DNA of 64,000 nucleotides. It comes from Mycetohabitans sp. B8. Lineage in GTDB: Bacteria > Pseudomonadota > Gammaproteobacteria > Burkholderiales > Burkholderiaceae. This document shows positions 52,213 to 60,507 of this stretch, piece by piece (within the stretch, counting starts at the first letter, position 1; every line of letters starts with the position of its first letter). The position numbers and the translations under genes are program-made. The notes below the pieces were generated by a model, which ran no database searches, was not told the origin of the DNA, and saw only the letters and a program-made list of their open reading frames with translations. The DNA is taken from the NCBI RefSeq assembly GCF_021991875.1, contig NZ_JAHLKR010000008.1:186001-250000 (forward strand), given 5' to 3'.

Positions 52213-52856
52213 ATGGACACTTCGGCGGCTCGCCGCAACATCATCGCTCGCCTGCGCGCGGCGCAGCGCCGGCCGGCGCTGCCTGCGGCGGTTGAGCGCG
52301 AGGCGCTCACCGACTATCTGGCGCGGCACTCGGCCGGCCCGCGTCCCGATCTGCCGGGCGATCTCGTCGAGCTGTTCGCCGTGCAATCGCGCAAGAGAGC
52401 GACCAGCGTCGCGTGCGTCGATGGGCCGCAGCAGGTGCCGGCTGCGGTGGCGGCCTACCTACACGAGCATAAACTTGCCACGACCGCAGTCGCTTGGGTC
52501 CGCGCTCGCTGGTTACGGATGGACAGATGCCGGCTGCCAACTCGAATTCAGAATGCCGCGCGACGGCGACTTGACCGGCATCCGAGTGCTTTTGCGCGGT
52601 GGCCGAGACCGGTATGCTAGCCCTGTTGTCGGGCGAGGACGCGTGCGTGTCGACGGGCCTGTTGCCGCAGACGCATATTGCGATCGTGCCGGCGTCGCGC
52701 GTCGTCGGCGGCCTTGAAGACGGGTTTGCCTTGATGCGTACCGCGCGCGGTCAACTTCATTCCAGGTCCGTCGCGTACCGGCGACATCGAACACACCATT
52801 GTGCTGAGTGCGCATGGTCCTGCTGCGTTCATGCAGTCGTTGTGCGTGACGCGTGA
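52213..52856 (+). pseudogene. lutC: lutC (lactate utilisation protein C) with four frame breaks
   Basis: LUD-domain protein, partner of LutAB in L-lactate oxidation. Frame 1 from the ATG at 52213 (ribosome-binding site GAGGAG) reads MDTSAARRNIIARLRAAQ to TTAVAW. It shifts near 52497 to GYGWTDAGCQLEFRMPRDGD, near 52582 to CFCAVAETGMLALLSGEDA and THIAIVPASR, near 52750 to NFIPGPSRTGDIEHTIVLSAHGP, and near 52828 to VHAVVVRDA and stop. Each piece matches successive parts of LutC as I remember it. No lutA or lutB is in the window. Confidence 0.85.
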
Positions 52857-52879
52857 TTTCTGTTTTTCCGATACGACAC

Positions 52880-54295
52880 ATGACGAGGTTTTTTGCCGTT
52901 CTGCCGGCGGGTGTAGTACTCGCCTGTATCCCGCTTGCCGCGTGCGCGGCCGACGTCGATGGCTCGCAATTAGGCCTGCATTGGGCACTGCCGTTTGCTG
53001 GCATGCTATTGTCGATCGCGCTGCTACCGCTGCTGGCGCCCACGTTCTGGCACCGCCATTTCGGCAAGATCGCGGCGGCTTGGGCGCTGGCATTCCTGGG
53101 GCCGTTCGCCGCGTCGTTCGGCACCGGCGCAGCGCTCGCGTCGCTGGCCCATGCCGTCATTGCCGAGTATGTGCCGTTCATCGTGTTGCTGGCCGCGCTG
53201 TATACGGTGGCCGGCGGCATCTGCGTGCGCGGCAATCTACATGGATCACCCGCGCTCAATACCGGCCTGATTGCGCTTGGCACGCTGCTCGCGAGCATCA
53301 TGGGAACGACGGGCGCGGCAATGCTGCTGATCCGGCCGTTGCTGCGGGCCAATGACAATCGCCGGCATGTTGCGCATGTGGTGGTGTTCTTTATTTTCCT
53401 GGTTGCGAATGCGGGCGGCGCGTTGTCGCCGCTCGGCGATCCGCCACTGTTTCTCGGCTTCCTGAACGGTGTCGATTTTTTCTGGACGACTGTGCATTTG
53501 GCGTTGCCGGCCTTGTTCGTCACTGCCACGGTGCTGTCAGTGTTTTATGTGCTGGATAGCTATTATTTTAGGCGCGACGGCAACACCGGGCCGGCGCGGG
53601 CGGACCTGGCACCGGATTCGCGCGGCGTTGCGATCGACGGCAAAGTGAACTTTGGATTGCTGGCATGCGTCATCGTCCTGGTGCTGATGAGCGGCATCTG
53701 GAAACCTTGCGTGCAATTCGACATTTTCGGCGTGCCAGTCCAGTTGCAGAACATGCTTCGTGACGCCGGACTACTGGTCGTGCTGTTCGTGTCGCTGCGC
53801 GCGACGCCATCCTCCGCACGCGATGGCAATGGTTTTAGCTGGGCGCCAATCGATGAGGTCGCCAAGCTCTTTGCTGGCATCTTCGTGACGATTGCACCGG
53901 TGATCGCGATGCTGCACGCTGGACAGCGGGGCGTGTTCGCCGACGCGGTGCAGTGGACGCTGCAAGACGGCCAAGTGCCCTTGTACTTTTGGGTGACGGG
54001 GTTGTTGTCATCGTTTCTAGATAATGCGCCGACCTATCTGGTGTTCTTCAACATCGCGGGCGGCGACGCACAGACGTTGATGACGTCCGGTGCGTCGACA
54101 CTCGCGGCGATTTCCGCTGGCGCGGTATTCATGGGGGCGAATACGTACATTGGCAACGCGCCAAACTTTATGATCAAGGCCATTGCCGAGTCGCGCGGCG
54201 TGCGCATGCCGAGCTTTTTCGGCTTCATGGGCTGGTCGGCCTGCGTATTGCTGCCGGTATTCGCGATGACGACATGGCTCTTTTTCCGGCATTGA
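52880..54295 (+). CDS. NhaD-type sodium:proton antiporter family protein
   Basis: Polytopic membrane protein of 471 aa in the ion-transporter/NhaD-ArsB superfamily. Motifs NAGGALSPLGDPPLFLGFL and SSFLDNAPTYLVFFN, plus GANTYIGNAPNFMIKAIAE, are typical. Residues 1-23 look like a cleaved signal or first helix (ending AACAAD). The start is the ATG at 52880. It probably exchanges Na+ or an organic anion for protons; exact substrate unknown. Confidence 0.85.
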   Translation: MTRFFAVLPAGVVLACIPLAACAADVDGSQLGLHWALPFAGMLLSIALLPLLAPTFWHRHFGKIAAAWALAFLGPFAASFGTGAALASLAHAVIAEYVPFIVLLAALYTVAGGICVRGNLHGSPALNTGLIALGTLLASIMGTTGAAMLLIRPLLRANDNRRHVAHVVVFFIFLVANAGGALSPLGDPPLFLGFLNGVDFFWTTVHLALPALFVTATVLSVFYVLDSYYFRRDGNTGPARADLAPDSRGVAIDGKVNFGLLACVIVLVLMSGIWKPCVQFDIFGVPVQLQNMLRDAGLLVVLFVSLRATPSSARDGNGFSWAPIDEVAKLFAGIFVTIAPVIAMLHAGQRGVFADAVQWTLQDGQVPLYFWVTGLLSSFLDNAPTYLVFFNIAGGDAQTLMTSGASTLAAISAGAVFMGANTYIGNAPNFMIKAIAESRGVRMPSFFGFMGWSACVLLPVFAMTTWLFFRH

Positions 54296-54326
54296 ACGTC
54301 GGACACAAACTTGAACTGGATCGGTG

Positions 54327-54644
54327 ATGAAGCAAAAGGTTTGGGTGGCGCGGATGATCTTCCTGGACGTACTCGAAACGCTTGAGCAGTATTTCGATGT
54401 CGTCGTGAATCGCGACGACCGTCTGCTCACGCGCGACGAGTTGATCGCGCGCGCGGCGGACAAGAATGGCGCATTGACCTCGGGCGATCGCATTGACGCG
54501 GCTGTGCTGGCTGCCGCTTTGCGACTGAAGGGGGCGGCGAACATGGCGCTCGGCTATAACCACTTCGACATGGACGCGTTCAATCGAGCTGGCGTACTCG
54601 GCATCAATACGCGTGACGTGCTGGGGGCAATGCGCGCATGCTGA
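54327..54644 (+). pseudogene. N-terminal third of a D-isomer-specific 2-hydroxyacid dehydrogenase
   Basis: 105 aa compared with about 320-330 for the family. MKQKVWVARMIFLDVLETLEQYFDVVVNRDD and RLKGAANMALGYNHFDMDAFNRAGVLGIN match the N-terminal catalytic domain of glyoxylate/hydroxypyruvate reductases. The NAD-binding domain and active-site His are absent. Similarity ends near 54624 and rmuC starts at 54638, overlapping the stop by 7 bp. A single deletion removing the rest of the gene explains this. Confidence 0.8.
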
Positions 54645-56134
54645 CGATCATCTTGGCAGTCGCAGTGGCCGTATTGGCCGCTGCGTTACTTGTTGTCGCG
54701 GCCGCGATGCGGCAACGCGATGCCGACAACGCGACTGAGGCATCGCTGCAAGCGCTCACGGAGCGGATGCGCGAATTGGGCGACACGCACGCGCGCGCCC
54801 AGGAAAGGCTGGAGCGCGAGTTGCGCGCGGAACTGACTGAAAGCGCCCGCGTGTCGCGCGCCGATGCCGGTGCCGGCGTCACGCAGCTACAACAGGCGCT
54901 CGCGGCGCAACTCGCGAGTATCGCCACGGTGCAAAACAATCAGATTGACGGGTTCGCGCAGCAACTGGCCAAACTGACGCAAAGCAATGCGCAGCAACTC
55001 GATGCGTTTCGTTTGTCCGGCCAACAGCAGGCGCAACATGCGCGCGAGGAGCAGGCTGCTGCATTAAAGCGATTCGGCGATACGCTGAACCAGCAGTTGG
55101 CCGTGCTGTCGGAGAGCAACGAGCGACGTCTTGCCGAAGTGAGGGCGACGCTCGAGCGAAAACTCAAGGATATCGAAGCGAACAATGCGGCTAAACTCGA
55201 TGAGATGCGGCGCATTGTCGATGAAAAGCTTCATGCCACGCTGGAGCAGCGTCTGGGCGAGTCGTTCAAGCTGGTGTCGGACCGGCTCGAGCAGGTTCAT
55301 CGTGGTTTGGGTGAGATGCAGACGCTGGCAGCAGGCGTCGGTGACCTGAAGAAGGTGTTGACCAATGTCAAAACGCGCGGGACTTGGGGCGAGGTTCAGC
55401 TCGAGGCGCTGCTCGAGCAGATGCTCACGCCCGATCAATATGCGAAGAACGTGGCGACGGTGCCGCGCAGCAGCGAGCGCGTTGAATTCGCAATTCGGCT
55501 ACCGGGCCGGGGCGACAGCGAGCACCGCAATGCGCAGCCGGTATGGCTGCCGATCGATGCGAAATTCCCTCGTGAGGACTACGAGCGGTTAATCGACGCA
55601 CAGGATCGGGCTGATCCCCTGGGTGTCGAGGAGGCGGCCCGCGCGCTGGAGACACGCGTCAGGCTGGAGGCCAAGGCGATTGCAGACAAGTATGTGTCGC
55701 CGCCGCATACGACGGACTTTGCCCTTCTATTCCTGCCGACCGAGGGGCTCTATGCGGAAATCTTGCGCCGGCCTGGGCTGACCGACGCATTGCAGCGCGA
55801 CTACCGGGTCACGATTGCCGGACCCACCACGCTGACCGCGTTGTTGAACAGCTTGCAGATGGGCTTCCGTACGCTGGCGATCGAAAAGCGCTCGAGCGAA
55901 GTATGGCAGGTGCTCGGCGCGGTGAAGACGGAGTTCGGCAAGTTCGGCGACGTCCTGGCAAAAACGAAGAACCAGCTTGCGACCGTTGCCCGGTCTATCG
56001 AACTGGCCGAAACTCGGACACGGCAGATGCATAAAAAGCTGCGTGACGTCGAGGCGCTACCTGGCGAACAGGCCGCCGAGCTGCTGGGCGATGACGGGCA
56101 AGCGCAAGCGACGCTAGACGACGGCAGCGAATAA
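54638..56134 (+). CDS. rmuC: RmuC-family DNA recombination protein
   Basis: 498 aa: an N-terminal membrane anchor (about 3-23), a long coiled coil (about 30-240) and a RmuC nuclease-like domain (about 245-450) containing GTWGEVQLEALLEQML, LPIDAKFPREDYERLI and FLPTEGLYAEILRRP. RmuC limits recombination at inverted repeats in E. coli. The start lies right after the truncated dehydrogenase, so its promoter region may have been altered by that deletion. Confidence 0.93.
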   Translation: MLTIILAVAVAVLAAALLVVAAAMRQRDADNATEASLQALTERMRELGDTHARAQERLERELRAELTESARVSRADAGAGVTQLQQALAAQLASIATVQNNQIDGFAQQLAKLTQSNAQQLDAFRLSGQQQAQHAREEQAAALKRFGDTLNQQLAVLSESNERRLAEVRATLERKLKDIEANNAAKLDEMRRIVDEKLHATLEQRLGESFKLVSDRLEQVHRGLGEMQTLAAGVGDLKKVLTNVKTRGTWGEVQLEALLEQMLTPDQYAKNVATVPRSSERVEFAIRLPGRGDSEHRNAQPVWLPIDAKFPREDYERLIDAQDRADPLGVEEAARALETRVRLEAKAIADKYVSPPHTTDFALLFLPTEGLYAEILRRPGLTDALQRDYRVTIAGPTTLTALLNSLQMGFRTLAIEKRSSEVWQVLGAVKTEFGKFGDVLAKTKNQLATVARSIELAETRTRQMHKKLRDVEALPGEQAAELLGDDGQAQATLDDGSE

Positions 56135-56163
56135 GCCAGCGCGACCGTGGCAGAAGTGGATCG

Positions 56164-56616
56164 TCAGTTCGACGAAGCGCCAGGTGGCGCTGGCAGACCC
56201 GCGAGATGGTGCCGGGCCTCTGCGCTCGCGCGCACGACGCGCCAATCCGGTGGCTCGGTCGCGCCCAGCTTCGCATAAGAAGGTCACTGCCGGCGCGTTC
56301 CAGTCCAATACGGTTCACTCAAAGTGGTGCATTGCTGCGCGACGTCGAGCGTGGCCAGCACGTACAGCATTGGGGGCCAGTCCCGTGCCTCGCTGCGCCG
56401 GTTGCACGTATAGATCCTCCAGATGCAGGCCGCGTCAGCCGATGAAGCTGGTCCGAACAGCGCGTCGTGTAAGCCCGATTGGGTTGCCACGAAAACATCG
56501 ATCCGTTTCTCGAACTGGGCCAGTTCGTGGGCCCGTGCGTGCATCGCAGACACGTCGGCCGGTGTCGCATGGCGGATCGTCGTGTCCTCCGACAGCGTGG
56601 CCAATGGCGAAGTCAT
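56164..56616 (-). pseudogene. GNAT N-acetyltransferase gene, multiply disrupted
   Basis: From the ATG at 56616 the frame reads IRHATPADVSAMHARAHELAQFEKRIDVFVATQ, a GNAT N-terminus. A second frame supplies LHLEDLYVQPAQRGTGLA (acetyl-CoA loop region). A further frame supplies FE-stop-TVLDWNAPAVTF, where a Trp codon has probably become TGA. Another gives AKLGATEPPDWRVVRA, ending at 56164. A central block of about 20 residues is also missing. Its ATG overlaps the stop of the upstream membrane protein in ATGA. Confidence 0.75.
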
Positions 56617-56888
56617 GCCTCCTCGGGTGCATCGGAGAGCACGATCTCGATGCCGCCGAAGCGCGATGCTACCCAATTGTATGCGTGACAGGCGATCCAT
56701 AGCAGGACGAAGCCAAGCACGGCGTTGAGTATCAACGCGCTGAACACCGTTGATAGCTCAACGCGGCCGTAGCGCACGAATGCCACTAGCACGCCGAGCA
56801 GGACGATCGGCACGCTGAAGGTCAGGTACACGAAGATCAACGCCTTGGCGGTTTGCCCCGGGGCAATGTGCGAGATTTGTTTTTTCAT
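56613..56888 (-). CDS. Small two-helix membrane protein, function unknown
   Basis: 91 aa with two transmembrane segments (about 16-40 and 48-70) and an acidic C-terminus (SDAPEEA). MKKQISHIAPGQTAKALIFVYLTFSVP is reminiscent of conserved small Burkholderia membrane proteins, but I cannot assign a named family. It overlaps the dead GNAT gene by 4 bp (ATGA), so they formed an operon. Confidence 0.7.
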   Translation of the reverse strand: MKKQISHIAPGQTAKALIFVYLTFSVPIVLLGVLVAFVRYGRVELSTVFSALILNAVLGFVLLWIACHAYNWVASRFGGIEIVLSDAPEEA

Positions 56889-56967
56889 ATCGAAGCGTTG
56901 GCGGTCATTCGCGAAAAAGGGGCGCGGGGCGCACGCGGAAATTGTATGAGAACGTCGAGTATGCGTG

Positions 56968-57130
56968 AGATGAGTCCGTCAAAAGTTAGAGCGATCCGTC
57001 AAAAGGCCAGCACACCTCGTCAAAAGGTGAGGTCAGTCTATCCAAGGCCAGTTCAGCCTATCAAAAAGCTAGATCAGTCTATCCAAGGCCAAATCAGCCT
57101 ATCAAAGGCTAGATCAGTCCGTCAAAAGGC
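56968..57130. repeat. Eight-unit 20/21-bp tandem array running into moeA
   Basis: Units begin at 56968, 56988, 57009, 57030, 57050, 57071, 57091 and 57111. Typical units are agatcagtccgtcaaaaggc (57111-57130) and agatcagtctatccaaggcc (57071-57090). The last unit is the 3' coding end of moeA (codons for PFDGLI and the first base of the stop); the other seven lie beyond the moeA stop. Copies nearest moeA are the most alike. Confidence 0.9.
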
Positions 57131-58404
57131 ATGATGTCGACCGTGTCGCCCGCGGCCACCGGCCCTCGTTGATGATCCAGAATAACAAAACAATTGGCGT
57201 CGCTCATCGAGCGTAGGATACCGGAGCCTTGTGCGCCGGTCAGTGCGACTTCCCAGCGTCCGTCGTCGCGCCGGCGCGCGACGCCTCGCTGATATTCGGT
57301 CCGTCCGGGACGTTTGCTGATCGGGTCCAGCGCGCTCGCTGTGATCAGCGGCACGGGCCGGGGCAGCGCACCGGTCATCGAGATCAGCGCGTCGCGCACG
57401 ATCTGATAGAAGGCGACCATCGTGGCAACCGGGTTGCCCGGCAAGCCGAAGTAGAGCGCATCGTGGCCTTCGCCCACGCGCCCGCTCGACCAGATGCGGC
57501 CAAATGCGAACGGGCGTCCCGGCCGCATCGCAACACTCCAGAATGCGACGTCGCCTAGCCGGCCCATCAGTTCCCGCGTGTAGTCCGCGTCGCCGACCGA
57601 CACGCCACCGGAACTGAGTACGACGTCCGCTGCTGCTGCCGCGTTGCGTAGCGCTGCTTCCAGCGCGTGCCGGTCGTCGGGCACCACGCCGAGATCGATC
57701 ACCTCCACGTTCAGGCGGCGCAGCATCCCGTACAGCGTATAGCGATTGCTGTCGTATACGCATCCGGGCGCAAGCGGTTGCCCGAGCGAGCGCAATTCGT
57801 CGCCGGTCGAAAAGAAGGCGGCACGCAGGCGGCGCCGGACCGGTACTTCGCCGAGCCCGAGCGAGGCGAGCAGACCTAGGTCGGACGCGCGCAGCACACG
57901 TCCGGCCAACAGGGCCGCATGTCCGCTGCGCAGATCTTCGCCGGCGCGTCGGCGGTTGGCACCGCGGGCTAGCGCGGCGGCCGAGAATTGGACCGATCCG
58001 TCGATGTCGAGTGCAACCCGCTCCTGCGGGACCACGGTATCGCAGTCGGCCGGCAATATCGCGCCAGTCATCACACGGATGCAGTCGCCGCTGCGTACCC
58101 GTGCATCGTACGCGCGTCCGGCCAGCGCCGTGCCCGCCACGCGCAATCGAATCGTTCCGCCGCGCTCAAGGGCGGCGCCGTCAAACGCATAGCCGTCCAT
58201 GGCGGAATTGTCGTGTGCTGGTACGTCCAGCGGCGACACCACGTCTTCAGCCAGCACGCGGTCCAGCGCGTCACGCAGTGCGAGTCGCTCGATGGTGGCC
58301 ACCGGCGTTGCCCACTGGCGCACAATGGCCTGGGCGGCATTTACTGGCAGTGCGTTCGGATCATAGTCGGCGATACAGCTTGCGATTGTTTGCAGCGAGG
58401 TCAT
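57109..58404 (-). CDS. moeA: Molybdopterin molybdenumtransferase MoeA
   Basis: Inserts molybdate into adenylylated molybdopterin. The 431-aa product has PAHDNSAMDGYAF near the N-terminus, VRVMTGAILPADCDTVVPQE-type sequence (as CIRVMTGAILPADCDTVVPQE), and the MoCF motif VLSSGGVSVGDADYTRELM. GLPGNPVATMVAFYQ is also canonical. The start at 58404 (MTSLQTIASCIADYDPNALP) is chosen; the frame open to 58827 overlaps mobA. Its last codons form one unit of a tandem repeat. Confidence 0.95.
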   Translation of the reverse strand: MTSLQTIASCIADYDPNALPVNAAQAIVRQWATPVATIERLALRDALDRVLAEDVVSPLDVPAHDNSAMDGYAFDGAALERGGTIRLRVAGTALAGRAYDARVRSGDCIRVMTGAILPADCDTVVPQERVALDIDGSVQFSAAALARGANRRRAGEDLRSGHAALLAGRVLRASDLGLLASLGLGEVPVRRRLRAAFFSTGDELRSLGQPLAPGCVYDSNRYTLYGMLRRLNVEVIDLGVVPDDRHALEAALRNAAAAADVVLSSGGVSVGDADYTRELMGRLGDVAFWSVAMRPGRPFAFGRIWSSGRVGEGHDALYFGLPGNPVATMVAFYQIVRDALISMTGALPRPVPLITASALDPISKRPGRTEYQRGVARRRDDGRWEVALTGAQGSGILRSMSDANCFVILDHQRGPVAAGDTVDIMPFDGLI

Positions 58405-58460
58405 GGCATGGAACGGCGAAAACGGGGCAGGCACAATCGGACAAGGGACGCCGGGCACGC

Positions 58461-59138
58461 TCATCGCTCGATGTCCGGCCGCTCGAGTTCGTATAATTCT
58501 TGCAACGAGTTGACATTGTAAAACGCGCGCTCGTCGGCGAAGGGTACTCGTACCGCCATGTGGCGTGCGTACCACGCGCGCACCCGGCGCTCGCCCTGGG
58601 TCAACTGTGTTGCCAGATCGCCTGCCAGTCCGGCGCGCAGCAGCGCAAATACAAAATGAGCGTGCCCGGCTGCCGGTATGTCGGCCGACGACGGGGGCGT
58701 GGCGGGCGTACCCGGCGCAGTTGCATCGGGCGATGCGGTGCATACATAGGCGATCGGTGCGTGCGTGACTTCCAGCGCCTGGGCAAGGCGCTCCGCCAGG
58801 TCCAGCGGCACGAACGGAGAATCGCATGGCGCGACCAGCAGCGCGCCGTGCCTTAGCGCCTGGCGCTCGAGCGCATACAGCCCTTCGAGAATGCCGGCCA
58901 GCGGGCCGAGGAAATCGGGCGTGGCGTCCGTCAGCACCTGATCGGCAAACCGGGCATACTGGTCAACATGGCGATTGGCACTGACCATCAGGTGCGATAC
59001 CTGTGGCCGTAAGCGCTGTGCGACATGCTCGACGAGCGGGCGCCCATGCAGCAGTTGCAGCCCCTTGTCCTGTTCACCCATCCGCGTACCGCGGCCGCCA
59101 GCGAGAATCAGTCCGATGGTATTGGCGCGCGAAATCAC
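58461..59138 (-). CDS. mobA: Molybdenum cofactor guanylyltransferase MobA
   Basis: Attaches GMP to Mo-molybdopterin to make the MGD cofactor. The 225-aa product opens IGLILAGGRGTRMGEQDKGLQLLHGRPLVEH, the nucleotidyltransferase motif with the catalytic Lys. LVAPCDSPFVPLDL supplies the metal Asp, and NVNSLQEL is near the C-terminus. A 25-residue Ala/Pro/Ser-rich insert at about 137-160 is low complexity. It lies between moaA and moeA. Confidence 0.93.
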   Translation of the reverse strand: MISRANTIGLILAGGRGTRMGEQDKGLQLLHGRPLVEHVAQRLRPQVSHLMVSANRHVDQYARFADQVLTDATPDFLGPLAGILEGLYALERQALRHGALLVAPCDSPFVPLDLAERLAQALEVTHAPIAYVCTASPDATAPGTPATPPSSADIPAAGHAHFVFALLRAGLAGDLATQLTQGERRVRAWYARHMAVRVPFADERAFYNVNSLQELYELERPDIER

Positions 59139-59162
59139 GTGCGGATTACAGTGTGCATCGGC

Positions 59163-60254
59163 TTAGCCGCCGATATACGACATTTCGACGCGCGGACCGC
59201 CAGCGGCTTGCCCTCGCAACTGCGAATAGCGGTCCTCGCGGGCTTGCCACAGCCGCGCGATCGCATCGGCGATCTGTTCATCGGAGACGCCGCCGCGCAA
59301 CAGCGCGCGCAGATCGTGACCTGTGCCGGCGAACAGGCATAAATACGCGTTGCCGTCAGTAGACAGCCGTATGCGCGTGCAACTGGAGCAGAAGGCGCGC
59401 GTGACGCTGGAGATCACGCCGATCTCCCCGGCGCCATCTGCGTATTGCCAGCGTTGCGCGGTCTCGCCCGGATAATGCGCGTCCAGGGGCACAAGCGGCC
59501 AATGCGCGTTGATTTGGTCGATGACGTCCGCGGACGGCAGCACTTCAGTCATGTTCCAGCCATTGGAACGGCCCACGTCCATATATTCAATGAAGCGCAA
59601 TACGGTGCCCGATCCGCGAAAATGTCGGGCCATCGGCACGATTTCGCTGTCGTTGGTGCCGCGCTTAACGACCATGTTGATTTTCAGCGGGCCAAGACCT
59701 GCCGCGTGCGCTGCTTCAATTCCTTCCAGCACGCTTGAGACCGGGAAATCGACGTCGTTCATGCGTTTAAACAACGTATCGTCCAGTGCGTCGAGGCTGA
59801 CTGTCACGCGTGTGAGTCCGGCGTCTTTCAGCGCACGCGCCTTGCGGGCGAGCAGTGCGCCGTTCGTCGTCAGCGTCAGATCGAGCGCCCGCGCGTCAGG
59901 CGTGCGCAACGCGGCAAGGCGTTCGATCAGACGTTCGAGATGCTTGCGCAACAACGGTTCGCCGCCGGTTAGGCGGATCTTCTCGACCCCCTGCGTAACA
60001 AACAGCCGCGCCACGCGCTCAATTTCCTCAAAGGTCAGCAGCGCGCTGTGGGGCAGAAACGGGTAGTCATGGCCAAAAACGGTTCGCGGCATGCAGTACA
60101 CGCAGCGAAAATTGCAGCGGTCGGTGACCGAGATACGCAGGTCGCGCAGCGGACGAGCGAGCCGGTCGACGACAGACCCGCGCGGTGCTCCAGGGGCGCT
60201 CGAGAACGCCGGGACTGCGCTTAGTTCGTTCAGCGGGATGACACGTCGATTCAT
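59163..60254 (-). CDS. moaA: GTP 3',8-cyclase MoaA
   Basis: Radical-SAM enzyme for the first step of molybdopterin synthesis. In 363 aa the N-terminal cluster motif is CNFRCVYC and the C-terminal cluster is [37 protein letters not shown] is also typical. The last two residues are GG (SYIGG), as required by MoaA. The start at 60254 ([14 protein letters not shown]) is chosen over the frame open to 60281. moaA-mobA-moeA run in order on one strand. Confidence 0.96.
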   Translation of the reverse strand: MNRRVIPLNELSAVPAFSSAPGAPRGSVVDRLARPLRDLRISVTDRCNFRCVYCMPRTVFGHDYPFLPHSALLTFEEIERVARLFVTQGVEKIRLTGGEPLLRKHLERLIERLAALRTPDARALDLTLTTNGALLARKARALKDAGLTRVTVSLDALDDTLFKRMNDVDFPVSSVLEGIEAAHAAGLGPLKINMVVKRGTNDSEIVPMARHFRGSGTVLRFIEYMDVGRSNGWNMTEVLPSADVIDQINAHWPLVPLDAHYPGETAQRWQYADGAGEIGVISSVTRAFCSSCTRIRLSTDGNAYLCLFAGTGHDLRALLRGGVSDEQIADAIARLWQAREDRYSQLRGQAAGGPRVEMSYIGG

Positions 60255-60427
60255 GGTTGCCGCGCAAGCCAGTTTAGCCAAGGAGAGGCCAGGTTCAACT
60301 AACGATTTTATCCGAATGCGCCGAGTACGGCGTTGCTGGGACGCAATGTCCTCAATGTCCTATATGGCGGCGGCGATGATCGGTGGCAGGGCGCCCCGCG
60401 AGACCGCCGGATAACCGGGAAGGGCCA

Positions 60428-60454
60428 ATAAAAAGCCCTCGCCAAGGCGAGGGC
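60428..60454 (-). terminator. Rho-independent terminator of rne
   Basis: Stem gccctcgcc / ggcgagggc (60435-60443 and 60446-60454) with a 2-nt loop. The minus strand continues TTTTTATT. It is about 54 bp past the rne stop at 60508. Confidence 0.85.
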
Positions 60455-60507
60455 CCTCGATTATGCGCCGCTAAGCGGCGCACGACGGGTGCGACGTGCC
60501 CGTCCGG

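Noticed and set aside
56968-57130. CRISPR array
   Set aside because: Units are contiguous 20/21-mers without spacers, and no cas genes are nearby; it is a tandem repeat.
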